Source: Bacteroidota bacterium
GTDB taxonomy: Bacteria; Bacteroidota; Ignavibacteria; UBA10030; UBA8401
Length of the DNA stretch: 48,404 nucleotides
Direction of reading: 5' to 3'
NCBI GenBank assembly: GCA_013361065.1
Contig: JABWAK010000008.1
Span: forward strand, 1-48,404
Shown: positions 1 to 7,683 of the stretch, piece after piece
Layout: each line of letters opens with the position of its first letter
Numbering within the stretch: position 1 is the stretch's first letter
The notes under the pieces: generated by a model
Seen by the model: the letters and a program-made list of their open reading frames with translations, nothing else
What the model was told of the DNA's origin: nothing
The model's database searches: none
Position numbers and translations under genes: made by a program

Positions 1-2
1 CG

Positions 3-500
3 AATGTGATGTTGGGGTATTACAAGAATCCCGCTGCAACGGCCGAGGTGTTCGATAACGGCTGGTTCAGGACCGGCGACCTGGGATATATCGACAGCGA
101 GGGATTCCTCCACATCAGCGGACGGAAGAAGAACGTCATCATCTCAAAGTCCGGAAAGAACGTCTTCCCGGAGGAGATCGAGGATGTGCTCAACCGGAGT
201 CCGTTCATCCTGGAATCGATGGTGTACGGCGCAGAGGATGCGAAGCTCGGCGAGATCATCGCGGCTCAGATCGTGGTGGATGCGGAAGCGTTCATCGAAG
301 TGGCGGAGTCGGCCGGCAAGCAGATCACGAAGGACTTGCTGCACCAGGTGATCGCGGATGAAGTGGGGAAGGTGAACAAACAGCTGAGCAGTTACAAGCA
401 GATCCGGCGGTTCATCATCCGTGAACAGGAACTGCTGAAGACCACCACGCAGAAAGTGAAGCGGTTCGCGAACCTGGCACCGACCACCGCCGAGGAGTGA
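3..500 (+). CDS. AMP-forming acyl-CoA synthetase, C-terminal part (5' truncated by window)
   Basis: The frame is open at the left edge, so this is the last 165 codons of a larger gene. It shows the C-terminal hallmarks of the ANL (acyl-CoA synthetase/adenylation) superfamily: NVMLGYYKNP at the edge, the ATP-binding GWFRTGDLG segment, the hinge-region GRKKNVIISKSGKNVFPEEIE, and a C-terminal KTTTQKVKR that carries the family's catalytic lysine. In this family the enzyme activates a carboxylic acid as an acyl-adenylate and transfers it to CoA. The GRKKN hinge and KNVFPEEIE resemble long-chain fatty-acid:CoA ligases, but the substrate pocket lies outside the window, so chain length cannot be judged. 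It converges on the GNAT gene with a 13-base gap. Confidence 0.9.
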   Translation, partial: NVMLGYYKNPAATAEVFDNGWFRTGDLGYIDSEGFLHISGRKKNVIISKSGKNVFPEEIEDVLNRSPFILESMVYGAEDAKLGEIIAAQIVVDAEAFIEVAESAGKQITKDLLHQVIADEVGKVNKQLSSYKQIRRFIIREQELLKTTTQKVKRFANLAPTTAEE

Positions 501-513
501 CCGCAAAACACAG

Positions 514-1032
514 TCATTCCCGGTACCACGCCATCACCAGATCATCCTCCATCGTACCGTCACGGTGGAGGATGCGGCCGCGGAGCCGTCCTTCCTGTAC
601 AAACCCGAGCGAGGAGTAGAACGCGATCGCACGGGAGTTGCTCTCCCGTGCGAACAGTTCCACCCTCCGTATCTCCGTCCGTTTCCGTACCTCCGAGAGC
701 AGTTCCGTGAAGAGCATCCGTCCGATCCCCTGTCCCTGATACTCGGGATCGACCGCGATGGTCAGATCGGAGAGCATGTGGCGGAATACGGCGACCCCTT
801 TCCGGTAACAGTGGATCTCGCCAATGATGCGTCCCGGCACACCGGCGATGGCGACCAGACCGATGCCGTCCTTCACGCTGAGCGAGACGAACTCCTCGAT
901 GTACTCACGGGTGATCTCATCCCCTGTCCGCGCCAGTCCCCCTTCTACCGCCGCCGTGCGTAGGTACAGTGATTCAATGGCCGGGATGTCGTTGGTGAAG
1001 GATGAGCGGATAGTGATCGGTTCCATAGGCAC
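514..1032 (-). CDS. GNAT-family N-acetyltransferase
   Basis: A 172-residue single-domain protein of normal GNAT length. Motif A is clear: a beta strand ending in AVDPEYQGQGIGR (the Q-x-x-G-x-G acetyl-CoA pyrophosphate loop) followed by the helix MLFTELLSEV. The C-terminal ARESNSRAIAFYSSLGFVQEGR matches the motif B region (N-x-x-A-x-x-F-Y-x-x-x-G-F) of RimI/PhnO-like enzymes. Such enzymes move an acetyl group from acetyl-CoA to an amine of a small molecule or protein; the acceptor cannot be read from sequence. It lies 65 bases downstream of the hybrid kinase on the same strand and could be cotranscribed with it. Start is the ATG at 1032. Confidence 0.88.
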   Translation of the reverse strand: MPMEPITIRSSFTNDIPAIESLYLRTAAVEGGLARTGDEITREYIEEFVSLSVKDGIGLVAIAGVPGRIIGEIHCYRKGVAVFRHMLSDLTIAVDPEYQGQGIGRMLFTELLSEVRKRTEIRRVELFARESNSRAIAFYSSLGFVQEGRLRGRILHRDGTMEDDLVMAWYRE

Positions 1033-1097
1033 GAGAAACGGGACCGGCGCGGTGAACGGAGTACGCTCCGCTCAGCCGCGCCGGTCGTTGAACTGCG

Positions 1098-3500
1098 TCA
1101 GTGCTTCTTCCCCTCGATGGCGGAGATCTCGTTCAGCAGGTCCCGCTTGGTGAAGCCGGACTTCTTCATGAGCGAGACGACGAAACCTTCCAGCTGTTCG
1201 CGCGTCTCATCGTCGATCTCCATGGAGGTCATGATCATCACCGGGATGGTATAGGTGGCGGTGTTGTGTTTCAATTGGTACGCCACGTTGAATCCGGACA
1301 TCTCCGGCATCACCAGGTCGAGGATGATCAGGTCCGGCTTGTGCTGTTCGGCCATCGCCAGGCCGTCCTTGCCGTTATGTGCTTTCAGGACGGTGCACCC
1401 TTCTGCTTCCAGGATGATCTGCACGAGGTCGGTCACCGACCGGTCGTCGTCGATCACCAGGATGGTGGCGGAGTTCTGTGTGCTGCGTCCCTCTACCTTC
1501 CGCACGGCAGCGATGAGTTCGTCCTTCTGCACCGGTTTCACGAAATACTCCACGGCACCCAGACCGAAGCCGACGTTCCGTTCGTCCACCATCGAGATGA
1601 TGATGACCGGGATCTCCTTGCAGAGCGGATGCTCCTTCAGTTCCCGCAGCACCTGCCAGCCGTCCTTCACCGGCAGCAGGATATCCAGTGTGATCACATC
1701 CGGCTTCCAGAGTTTCGCTTTTTCCAGTGCTTCCACGCCATTGGAAGCGATCTCCACCACGTATCCGGATTCGGACAGATAGGTGTGCAGCAGCGTCCGG
1801 GCATGCGGTTTGTCCTCCACCACCAGCACCCGTTTCTGCCGGCCTCCCGCGGCAGTCTCGGAGATGCGTTTGAACACCTTCTCCGCTTCGTTCTCCACCT
1901 GCACCATCAACGGGATGCGCGCGATGAACGTGCTCCCTTCGCCGTACTCGCTCACCACGAACAACGAACCGCCGTGCAGTTCCGTGAGCCGCTTGGTGAT
2001 GGAGAGACCGAGTCCGGTCCCTTCCGTCTTCATCGCCCCGTTCTCGGTCTGCTGGAACGGCTGGAACAGTTTCGCCAGGTCCTCGCTCCGGATACCGACG
2101 CCGAAGTCCTGCACCGATAATTCGATATCGTTCTGGGTCCGCTTCGCTGCCAGGATCACCCTGCCCCCGCCGTGGCTGAATTTGACGGCATTGGTGACGA
2201 GGTTCAGCAGGATCTGTTTCAGGCGGACGCCGTCCGCGATGATATCGTCCAGCTGTTCATCCATCTGGACCTCCAGCGTCACCTGCTTGGCTTCGAGCTG
2301 CGGCTGGACCACCTGTTTCACATTGTCCACCAGGTTCCGGATGCCGACCGGTGCGAAGCGGAGGTCCATCTTGCCTGCCTCGATCTTGGAGAGGTCGAGG
2401 ATGTCATTGATGAGATGCAGCAGGTGCGTCCCGCTCGATTTGATGGCGCTGTTGTACTGCTCCAGCGACTCGGGCGTGATCTGTTTCCCTTCTTCGGCGA
2501 TCAGTTCCGAGAATCCGATGATGGAGCTGAGCGGTGAGCGGAGTTCATGGCTGAAGAAGGCAAGGAACCGTTTCAATTTATCGTGCGCATCCATGGTCTG
2601 GGCGCGCTGGATCTCCAGATCCACATTCTTCACCCGCAGTTCGTCGATCAATCCGCGGCGGCTGATGCCCAGAGTGATCTCACTCGCCAGCAGGGAGAGA
2701 TACGACAGTTCCTTCTCCACGAGGTCCCGCGAGGTGTGCAGCAGCAGTTCGAGCACCCCGACCTTCTCTTTTTCGATCCGCAGCGGCAGGGAGACAAGCG
2801 TGGTGACGGTGGCGGTGATCACCTGCTCCGGCGCGTGGGCGTAGAGCACGCTGCGGGAGAGGTCCGTGGTGACGATCTTGCTGCCGGTCCGGAATGCTTC
2901 GATGCTGGCGAAGGACTGGTGCCGCTCGGTGGAAAGGGTGTACATTTCGCGCTGCGGGTCGGTCAGCGTCAGTTCCGGCGCCAGCAGGATGAGCTGCTCG
3001 TCCGCAGGACGGTGGAAATAGAGCAGGACGTTCTGTTGCGGCAATTCGTACGTTCCGGCGATCACCTTCACCACCGCGGCGCAGAGGTCCTCCAGCTGAC
3101 CGGCGGTGTTGATGGCATGCGAGATCTGCAGCAGCAGGTCACGCTGCCGTTCCTGCAGCTGCTGCTCCGTGATATCCTGGAAGAAGACACCGATACCGTG
3201 CTCGTTGGGATAGATACGGATGTCGAACCACTTCTCGTGCTTGCCGTCCTTGTACTGACTCACCAGGGACTGGAAGGTCTTCGTCTCAAAGGCGCGGACA
3301 TACTTCTCGCCCAGCTCCGCAGCTGCAGCATTCGGGAAGATCTCGAACACATGCTTCCCGATCACCTCCTCCCGTTTCAGACCGGTACCGGCCTCCGCCG
3401 CCTTGTTCAGATACGTGAACCGGAACTCGGCATCGAGGGCGAAGAATCCGCCGGAGATGCTCTCCAGGATCTCTTGGGAATTCAAAAATGGGTCGGTCAT
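1098..3500 (-). CDS. Soluble hybrid histidine kinase (PAS-GAF-HisKA-HATPase-REC-REC)
   Basis: An 800-residue hybrid kinase without transmembrane segments, so presumably cytosolic. Order: PAS (about 8-115, FALDAEFRFTYLNKAAE), GAF-like (about 140-290), HisKA with the phospho-acceptor His318 in FFSHELRSPL, HATPase (N box NLVTNAVKFSHGG, DFGVGI, GTGLGLSIT), then two receivers. REC1 starts near 557 with phospho-Asp606 in LDILLPVKDG; REC2 starts near 678 with Asp728 in LDLVMPEMSG. Both keep the acidic pocket (VED, IDDD) and appear functional, but REC2 has SLMKKSG where the usual KP dipeptide follows the conserved lysine. No output domain follows, so phosphate probably passes to a separate protein. 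No clear ribosome site precedes the ATG at 3500, as is common in Bacteroidota relatives. Confidence 0.93.
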   Translation of the reverse strand: MTDPFLNSQEILESISGGFFALDAEFRFTYLNKAAEAGTGLKREEVIGKHVFEIFPNAAAAELGEKYVRAFETKTFQSLVSQYKDGKHEKWFDIRIYPNEHGIGVFFQDITEQQLQERQRDLLLQISHAINTAGQLEDLCAAVVKVIAGTYELPQQNVLLYFHRPADEQLILLAPELTLTDPQREMYTLSTERHQSFASIEAFRTGSKIVTTDLSRSVLYAHAPEQVITATVTTLVSLPLRIEKEKVGVLELLLHTSRDLVEKELSYLSLLASEITLGISRRGLIDELRVKNVDLEIQRAQTMDAHDKLKRFLAFFSHELRSPLSSIIGFSELIAEEGKQITPESLEQYNSAIKSSGTHLLHLINDILDLSKIEAGKMDLRFAPVGIRNLVDNVKQVVQPQLEAKQVTLEVQMDEQLDDIIADGVRLKQILLNLVTNAVKFSHGGGRVILAAKRTQNDIELSVQDFGVGIRSEDLAKLFQPFQQTENGAMKTEGTGLGLSITKRLTELHGGSLFVVSEYGEGSTFIARIPLMVQVENEAEKVFKRISETAAGGRQKRVLVVEDKPHARTLLHTYLSESGYVVEIASNGVEALEKAKLWKPDVITLDILLPVKDGWQVLRELKEHPLCKEIPVIIISMVDERNVGFGLGAVEYFVKPVQKDELIAAVRKVEGRSTQNSATILVIDDDRSVTDLVQIILEAEGCTVLKAHNGKDGLAMAEQHKPDLIILDLVMPEMSGFNVAYQLKHNTATYTIPVMIMTSMEIDDETREQLEGFVVSLMKKSGFTKRDLLNEISAIEGKKH

Positions 3501-3525
3501 AGAAAATAAAGGCTGCTGGTTGCGT

Positions 3526-3553
3526 GATACTGGATACTGGATTCTGGATTACG
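3526..3553 (-). repeat. Left heptamer array, consensus GATACTG
   Basis: Four tandem 7-base units read GATACTG, GATACTG, GATTCTG and GATTACG on the plus strand, with a weaker fifth (GACTATA) after them. The array lies just outside the 3' end of the four-helix-bundle gene. It is the inverted counterpart of the longer array on the far side: 3525-3549 matches the reverse complement of 4073-4097 at 22 of 25 positions. Confidence 0.8.
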
Positions 3554-3607
3554 GACTATATATGGTAACGGACACTTTGTAACAGATACTCACTGTCACG
3601 CCAAGAT

Positions 3608-3985
3608 CTACTTTTTACTTACATGCTCTCGTTCAACGGCTTGTATAAAATTGTTTAGTTTCTTGCCAAGAATAACAAGTTTCTCATGGGTTACTGTATA
3701 GAACGATTCTTCCTGAAGTGAACCGGTCTCGAACAATGTCTCCAGGTGATCGATCGTCTCATCGTTTGAGCTGAGTGCATAGTGGAGGTACTTAATAAAA
3801 TCTTGTTTGTACTCCCGGCGGCCATATCCTTCCACAATTGCTGACCGGACACTCTTCGAGGATCGCCGGATCTGACTCCCTACTTCATACATCTCAAACT
3901 TCGGCAGCCGTTCCAGCGTCATCTTATGGATGTCATTGACAATTTCTTTGGACAACTGCCATATCTCAAGGTTCTTATAACTCAT
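3608..3985 (-). CDS. Four-helix-bundle protein, S23/23S rRNA intervening-sequence family
   Basis: A 125-residue protein with the family signature: an N-terminal [14 protein letters not shown], the [21 protein letters not shown] segment at the middle, then [26 protein letters not shown]. This matches the four-helix-bundle family first found as ORFs inside 23S rRNA intervening sequences and related to the Avd accessory protein of diversity-generating retroelements. No reverse transcriptase, variable repeat or rRNA is nearby, so it is a free-standing member; its biochemical role is unknown for such members. The gene is AT-richer than its neighbours and is bracketed by oppositely oriented heptamer arrays, which suggests it arrived as a cassette. 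Start is the ATG at 3985. Confidence 0.88.
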   Translation of the reverse strand: MSYKNLEIWQLSKEIVNDIHKMTLERLPKFEMYEVGSQIRRSSKSVRSAIVEGYGRREYKQDFIKYLHYALSSNDETIDHLETLFETGSLQEESFYTVTHEKLVILGKKLNNFIQAVEREHVSKK

Positions 3986-4047
3986 ACATTGCTACAGATT
4001 CCCTCACAGCTCCTTCTCACATATTATTATTTCTTTGATTACCTACG

Positions 4048-4110
4048 ATCAATCCCTCATCGAACATCTAGTATCAAGTATCCAGCATCCAGTATCAAGC
4101 ATCTACCATC
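4048..4110 (-). repeat. Right heptamer array, consensus GATACTG (inverted relative to left)
   Basis: Read on the minus strand from 4110 down, nine consecutive 7-base units all begin with GAT: GATGGTA, GATGCTT, GATACTG, GATGCTG, GATACTT, GATACTA, GATGTTC, GATGAGG, GATTGAT. Register is kept for 63 bases. The array sits upstream of the four-helix-bundle gene and faces the left array, so the gene lies between imperfect inverted repeats. Confidence 0.8.
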
Positions 4111-4122
4111 GCTCTTCTATTC

Positions 4123-4386
4123 TCACTTTTCACGTGCAAGATGCGGCGGTTTGAATCCGCGGTAGGTATCGAATTGGGAATCATAGAAGACAAGATTGAA
4201 ATTGCTGTCGCGCAATGTGCCGCCGGAGGGATACAGATAGAAGGGCGAGAGCGTGTCGGTCTTCCCTTTCGCCAGCAGTCCGTCCGTCGTATAGAACTGC
4301 ACGGTGTAGAATCCCTGGGTGAACGGGGCGCTCTTCAGCTGCTCGTGCAGATGGGCCTCGCTGAAGATATGAAGGTCGTCGGTCAT
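4123..4386 (-). CDS. Hypothetical protein, 87 aa, coupled to the GroES-like gene
   Basis: The ATG at 4386 overlaps the stop of the upstream GroES-like gene as ATGA, which argues for translational coupling and fixes this start rather than longer in-frame starts inside that gene. The protein begins MTDDLHIFSEAHLHEQLKS and contains FTQGFYTVQFYTTDGLLAKGKTD; alternating beta-prone segments and no signal peptide suggest a small cytosolic beta-rich protein. I do not recognise the family. The QFYTTDGLLAKGK segment looks like a beta hairpin. Its tight coupling to a chaperonin-fold protein makes a partner role possible, but that is inference. Confidence 0.6.
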   Translation of the reverse strand: MTDDLHIFSEAHLHEQLKSAPFTQGFYTVQFYTTDGLLAKGKTDTLSPFYLYPSGGTLRDSNFNLVFYDSQFDTYRGFKPPHLAREK

Positions 4387-4775
4387 TCGTCGTTGAGCCC
4401 TAACTGCGAAAGTGTGTCCGGCCGGATCAGCATCAGCAGATGCGATTGCTGGACGATGAGGAACTGCTTCCCTTCGAACTCGATCTCGATCGCTGCATCC
4501 CGGAGGAATAACGCATAATCCCCTTCCTCCGCCTGCAGCGGGATGTACTTCACCGGATCCTTCGGTGCGGACCACGATTCCTGATCGATGAAATTCGGAT
4601 TCACCACCGGGTAGCCGGGACCGATCTTGATGATGTATCCGGCCTGCACTTTGTCCTTCTCCCTGACGCCGGGCGGGAGATAGAGACCGTGCGGGGTCTT
4701 CTCCTGTCCCTTATCCGGCTCGATCAGGACCCGGTCTCCGACAAGGAAGATCTTTTTCTTCAAGGAAAGTGTCAT
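4383..4775 (-). CDS. GroES-like co-chaperonin (variant Cpn10), 130 aa
   Basis: The fold signature of Cpn10 is present from end to end: VGDRVLIEPDKGQEKTPHGLYLPPG (strand plus mobile-loop region), AGYIIKIGPG, EEGDYALF and GKQFLIVQQSHLLMLIRP. It differs from textbook GroES (about 95 residues): a 20-25 residue insertion, PVVNPNFIDQESWSAPKD, replaces the short roof-loop region, and the mobile loop carries HGLYLP where GroES has the hydrophobic GIVL-type tripeptide. No groEL is adjacent. It is therefore probably a second, divergent GroES paralogue; whether it caps GroEL is unknown. An AGGGGA stretch precedes the ATG at 4775. Confidence 0.8.
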   Translation of the reverse strand: MTLSLKKKIFLVGDRVLIEPDKGQEKTPHGLYLPPGVREKDKVQAGYIIKIGPGYPVVNPNFIDQESWSAPKDPVKYIPLQAEEGDYALFLRDAAIEIEFEGKQFLIVQQSHLLMLIRPDTLSQLGLNDE

Positions 4776-4901
4776 GTGAATCCCCTAACCCCTGAATATA
4801 CAAAGATTTTTTAAATATAAAAGGGGGGGATGAAGTCGTGGAGTCGGGAAGGAGAGGATATTGAGAATCAGGACAGTGTTGCTGAGGAGCCGGCAATTTT
4901 C

Positions 4902-5393
4902 CTACTGAGAATATCCGGATTGATGCTTAAAATCAGGATGGAGCCGGAAGAGCTCCAGCTGGATGCCCTGATCGAGCACTTTTCTCCGCCGGATGAAGTG
5001 CATCGCTTCCGCCTTCCGTTCCTTTAGCAGGTCGGCTATGGTCTTCGGCTGCAAATAGTGGACGGTCGGGATGCGGTGATTGATGCAGGCGCCGATGCAC
5101 ATCAGGCACGGCTCGAAGGTGCTGACCAGCGTGAGATGTGAGCGGTCCAGGGCTGCAAAGCGTTCCACTCCAAGTGATCGGAGGGCATCGCTGATGGCAT
5201 TGATCTCTGCATGTCCGCCGGCATCACTGTTCCGCAGCACTGTATTGTATCCCTCACCGATCACCTTCCCTTCATACAGCAGAAGCGCTGCGACCGGAAC
5301 GTCGTTCGACTCCAGCGAGCGTTTGGCGAGGCGGATCAAATGCTCGATGGTCTCTGCAGGAAGGACGATGGACGGAAGGAACGGATTGGTCAC
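4902..5393 (-). CDS. Nucleoside/cytidine deaminase-fold zinc deaminase
   Basis: A 163-residue protein with both zinc motifs of the CDA superfamily: H61-A-E63 (metal ligand and proton-shuttling Glu) in DAGGHAEINAI, and P95-C96-x-x-C99 in FEPCLMCIGAC. The order and spacing fit the TadA/guanine deaminase branch, which hydrolyses an exocyclic amine from adenine, guanine or cytosine-type bases. The C-terminal half (HFIRRRKVLDQGIQLE) differs from TadA, so tRNA editing is not assured; a free base or nucleoside substrate is as likely. It starts 4 bases after the stop of the methyltransferase gene and is the last gene of the four-gene unit beginning at 8595. Confidence 0.85.
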   Translation of the reverse strand: MTNPFLPSIVLPAETIEHLIRLAKRSLESNDVPVAALLLYEGKVIGEGYNTVLRNSDAGGHAEINAISDALRSLGVERFAALDRSHLTLVSTFEPCLMCIGACINHRIPTVHYLQPKTIADLLKERKAEAMHFIRRRKVLDQGIQLELFRLHPDFKHQSGYSQ

Positions 5394-5396
5394 ATT

Positions 5397-6215
5397 TCAC
5401 CTCTTCGGCTGATACCGGAGCGTGAGGATGAACTGGTCCGCCCAACGGTTGAACGGCGGATGAAGCGTGAACCGCTCATCGCATTGCTGCAGGAACCGGT
5501 AGAGACGCGGGAACCGCGCCGGTACCTTCTCCATGTAAGGCGGAGGGGAGCAGGACGCGACGCCGCGGAGCTTCACGACACGGAAGTCCTCACCAAAGGC
5601 AGCACGCACCTGTCCGACGGAATGGTAGTACGTGCGGAAGTAATGTCCCTCGATATGAGCGATCACACCGCCGGGACGGAGACGCCGCAGACCGATCTCC
5701 GTATTGCCGCGGAGCAGATGGAGCACCTCCCATGGGCAGACCTTCGGCATGATGACAACGGTGACGAGACTGCCGGGACGGATGATCATCCTCACCTGTC
5801 CGGCAACCGGACGCAGATCGGGGATACAGTTCAGTCCGCCGAAGTTGGAGAAGATATGATCGAAGACCCTTGGTGCCGCTCCTCCCGCTTCGGTGAACGA
5901 ACGGCGTTCTGCCGTGACCGTACCGCTCAGACCATGGAGTGCGATCTTCTGCCGCACTTCGTTCACCATGCCCTCGGCGATATCCATCGCATGCACGGTG
6001 AGTCCTCGCTGCGCGAAATGGAGTGCGTCGATACCGGTACCGGCATTGATATCCGCCAGCGCTTGTCCCGGTGCGATGAACTCGTCCATATGCCGGTGAA
6101 CGACCGACCGCATCCACTCCAGCATCGGATTGCTCCGCTGGATGCCGTCGAAGAGCGGCGCCTGTGCGGAGAAGGCATCATTCACCCTGGCAAGATTCTC
6201 TGTCTGTCCCGTCAT
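5397..6215 (-). CDS. Class I SAM-dependent methyltransferase
   Basis: A 272-residue protein with a Rossmann-type SAM motif I, LADINAGTGIDALHFAQRG, followed by an acidic residue at the end of strand 2 (VHAMDIAEGMV) that would bind the ribose of SAM. FDHIFSNFGGLNCIPDL corresponds to motif post-II/III. The later region (VTVVIMPKVCPWEVLHLLRG) and C-terminal FILTLRYQP complete the fold. The acceptor is unknown. Its ATG overlaps the end of the radical SAM gene by 4 bases, so the two are translationally coupled and likely act in one pathway, perhaps sequential modification of one metabolite. Confidence 0.87.
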   Translation of the reverse strand: MTGQTENLARVNDAFSAQAPLFDGIQRSNPMLEWMRSVVHRHMDEFIAPGQALADINAGTGIDALHFAQRGLTVHAMDIAEGMVNEVRQKIALHGLSGTVTAERRSFTEAGGAAPRVFDHIFSNFGGLNCIPDLRPVAGQVRMIIRPGSLVTVVIMPKVCPWEVLHLLRGNTEIGLRRLRPGGVIAHIEGHYFRTYYHSVGQVRAAFGEDFRVVKLRGVASCSPPPYMEKVPARFPRLYRFLQQCDERFTLHPPFNRWADQFILTLRYQPKR

Positions 6216-7681
6216 CGTCCGTTCATACCTCGTTGTAACAATAGATGGTCCAGCATCACTGCCGGGATATAATAGAGCAGCAGGCCGATACGGCGGAGCA
6301 CCGGCAGTACGGGCCGCCGTTGTCCGGTGAGCAGTTCCTTCAGGAACCGCAATCCCTGTCGGCGCCGGAACCGCTTGTGCACATACCGGTGGAGACGTTT
6401 GTAGAACTCCGGCGCATACGCGGCGCGGTACATCATTGCGAGGTCATCCGAATCGGTCCAGTTCCTTTTCTCGCCCATCTCACTCCGCACCAGATCGTAA
6501 AACTTCGTCCCGGGCAGCGGGTACGAGACCGAGATGCCGATATTCTCCGGCATCAGCTGTTCCACCATCGCGATGGTTGCCCGGATATCCTCCATCGTCT
6601 CCCCACGGTATCCGAACTGCAGGAAGAAACAGGCATCCATCCGGTGCTCCCGCAACAGCCGACGCGCTTCGGCGATCTGTGCCAGCGTGATCCCTTTTTC
6701 CATCGCATCTAGCACCTTCTGGGAACCGGATTCCGCACCGATCCACACTTCCGAACATCCGGCATCACGCAGAGCCGAGACCTCGCCCTCCCGCACCAGC
6801 AGGTCGGCACGGGACTGGATCTTGAACGGGATCCGGACATTCCGTTCCTTTACTGCCTGCGCGAACCTGCCGACCCAGCCCGGTTTCAGGCCGAAGATAT
6901 CATCCGCGAACCAGATGTGGTCCGGCGCCGCGATTCGCTGCAGCATGATCATTTCTTCTGCAACATGCTCAGGTGAACGCGAATGATAGACCTGACCGTA
7001 GATCGGTTTTGCACACCAGTTGCAGTGGTACGGACATCCGCGGGTTGTGACCATGTTCACGGAGAAATAGTCGTGATGCTGCATCCAGCGCGAACGGTAC
7101 CGCTCCCACTCCACCAGGTCCCACGCCGGCAGCGGAAGGGAGTCGAGTTCCTGCGATATCATCCGTTTCGAGGTCCGTACGGCCGTTCCTTCCTGACGGA
7201 AGACCAGTCCCGGGATCGTCCGCAGGTCCGTTGACCGGTCACGGAGCATCGCGCGGCAGAGTTCCAGCAGCGTCCGTTCCCCTTCACCCACGATCACCGC
7301 ATCAGCGCCGTGATCGAGATACGCCTCGGCATGGTCCGCTGCATCCGAGCCGTGGACGATCACACGGATGCCGCGGGCGCGGGCAGCGGCGGACATGACG
7401 AACGCCGCCTCGCGCATCCGGGTGAGACACATCTTGTTGAGATAATTGAAATCATCGTCGTAGATCACCAGCAGCTGCGGCCGCTCGTGTTCCAGCGATG
7501 GGATCAGAGCATCTTCCGACGGCGCGAGCATCACATCGCAGAAGCGGAGGCCGAATCCGGCTTCACGCAGGACCGCGGCGGCGTAGAGCGTTCCGAGCGG
7601 AGGGTACGGCATGTTGGCCGCATCCTGTTTCGGATCGAACCGCAGCAGATAGGAATGGGTGAGGAGGATCTCGGCGGACAT
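6212..7681 (-). CDS. B12-binding-type radical SAM protein
   Basis: 489 residues. An N-terminal Rossmann-like cobalamin-binding-type domain (about 1-145: FDPKQDAANMPYPPLGTLYAAAVLREAG, then VIVHGSDAADHAEAYLDHGADAVIVGEGE) precedes a radical SAM barrel whose 4Fe-4S ligands are Cys216, Cys220 and Cys223 in TRGCPYHCNWC. The DxHxxG lower-axial-ligand motif is not obvious, so a base-off B12 mode is possible, as in many of the family. GAESGSQKVLDAMEKGI and the YPLPGTKFYD segment are typical of the B12-binding radical SAM group that performs methylations and ring or carbon-skeleton rearrangements. The C-terminus is basic, with a possible membrane-associating helix (GLLLYYIPAVMLDHLLL). Coupled to the downstream methyltransferase and 2 bases from the upstream nucleotidyltransferase. 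Confidence 0.92.
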   Translation of the reverse strand: MSAEILLTHSYLLRFDPKQDAANMPYPPLGTLYAAAVLREAGFGLRFCDVMLAPSEDALIPSLEHERPQLLVIYDDDFNYLNKMCLTRMREAAFVMSAAARARGIRVIVHGSDAADHAEAYLDHGADAVIVGEGERTLLELCRAMLRDRSTDLRTIPGLVFRQEGTAVRTSKRMISQELDSLPLPAWDLVEWERYRSRWMQHHDYFSVNMVTTRGCPYHCNWCAKPIYGQVYHSRSPEHVAEEMIMLQRIAAPDHIWFADDIFGLKPGWVGRFAQAVKERNVRIPFKIQSRADLLVREGEVSALRDAGCSEVWIGAESGSQKVLDAMEKGITLAQIAEARRLLREHRMDACFFLQFGYRGETMEDIRATIAMVEQLMPENIGISVSYPLPGTKFYDLVRSEMGEKRNWTDSDDLAMMYRAAYAPEFYKRLHRYVHKRFRRRQGLRFLKELLTGQRRPVLPVLRRIGLLLYYIPAVMLDHLLLQRGMNGR

Positions 7682-7683
7682 CG

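Noticed and set aside
1101-3509. Long plus-strand frames opposite the hybrid kinase
   Set aside because: Same reason: shadows of the minus-strand kinase, composition HH/DDR-rich and featureless.
4048-4110. The heptamer array as a CRISPR
   Set aside because: Units are 7 bases with no spacers and no cas genes; period and length do not fit CRISPR.
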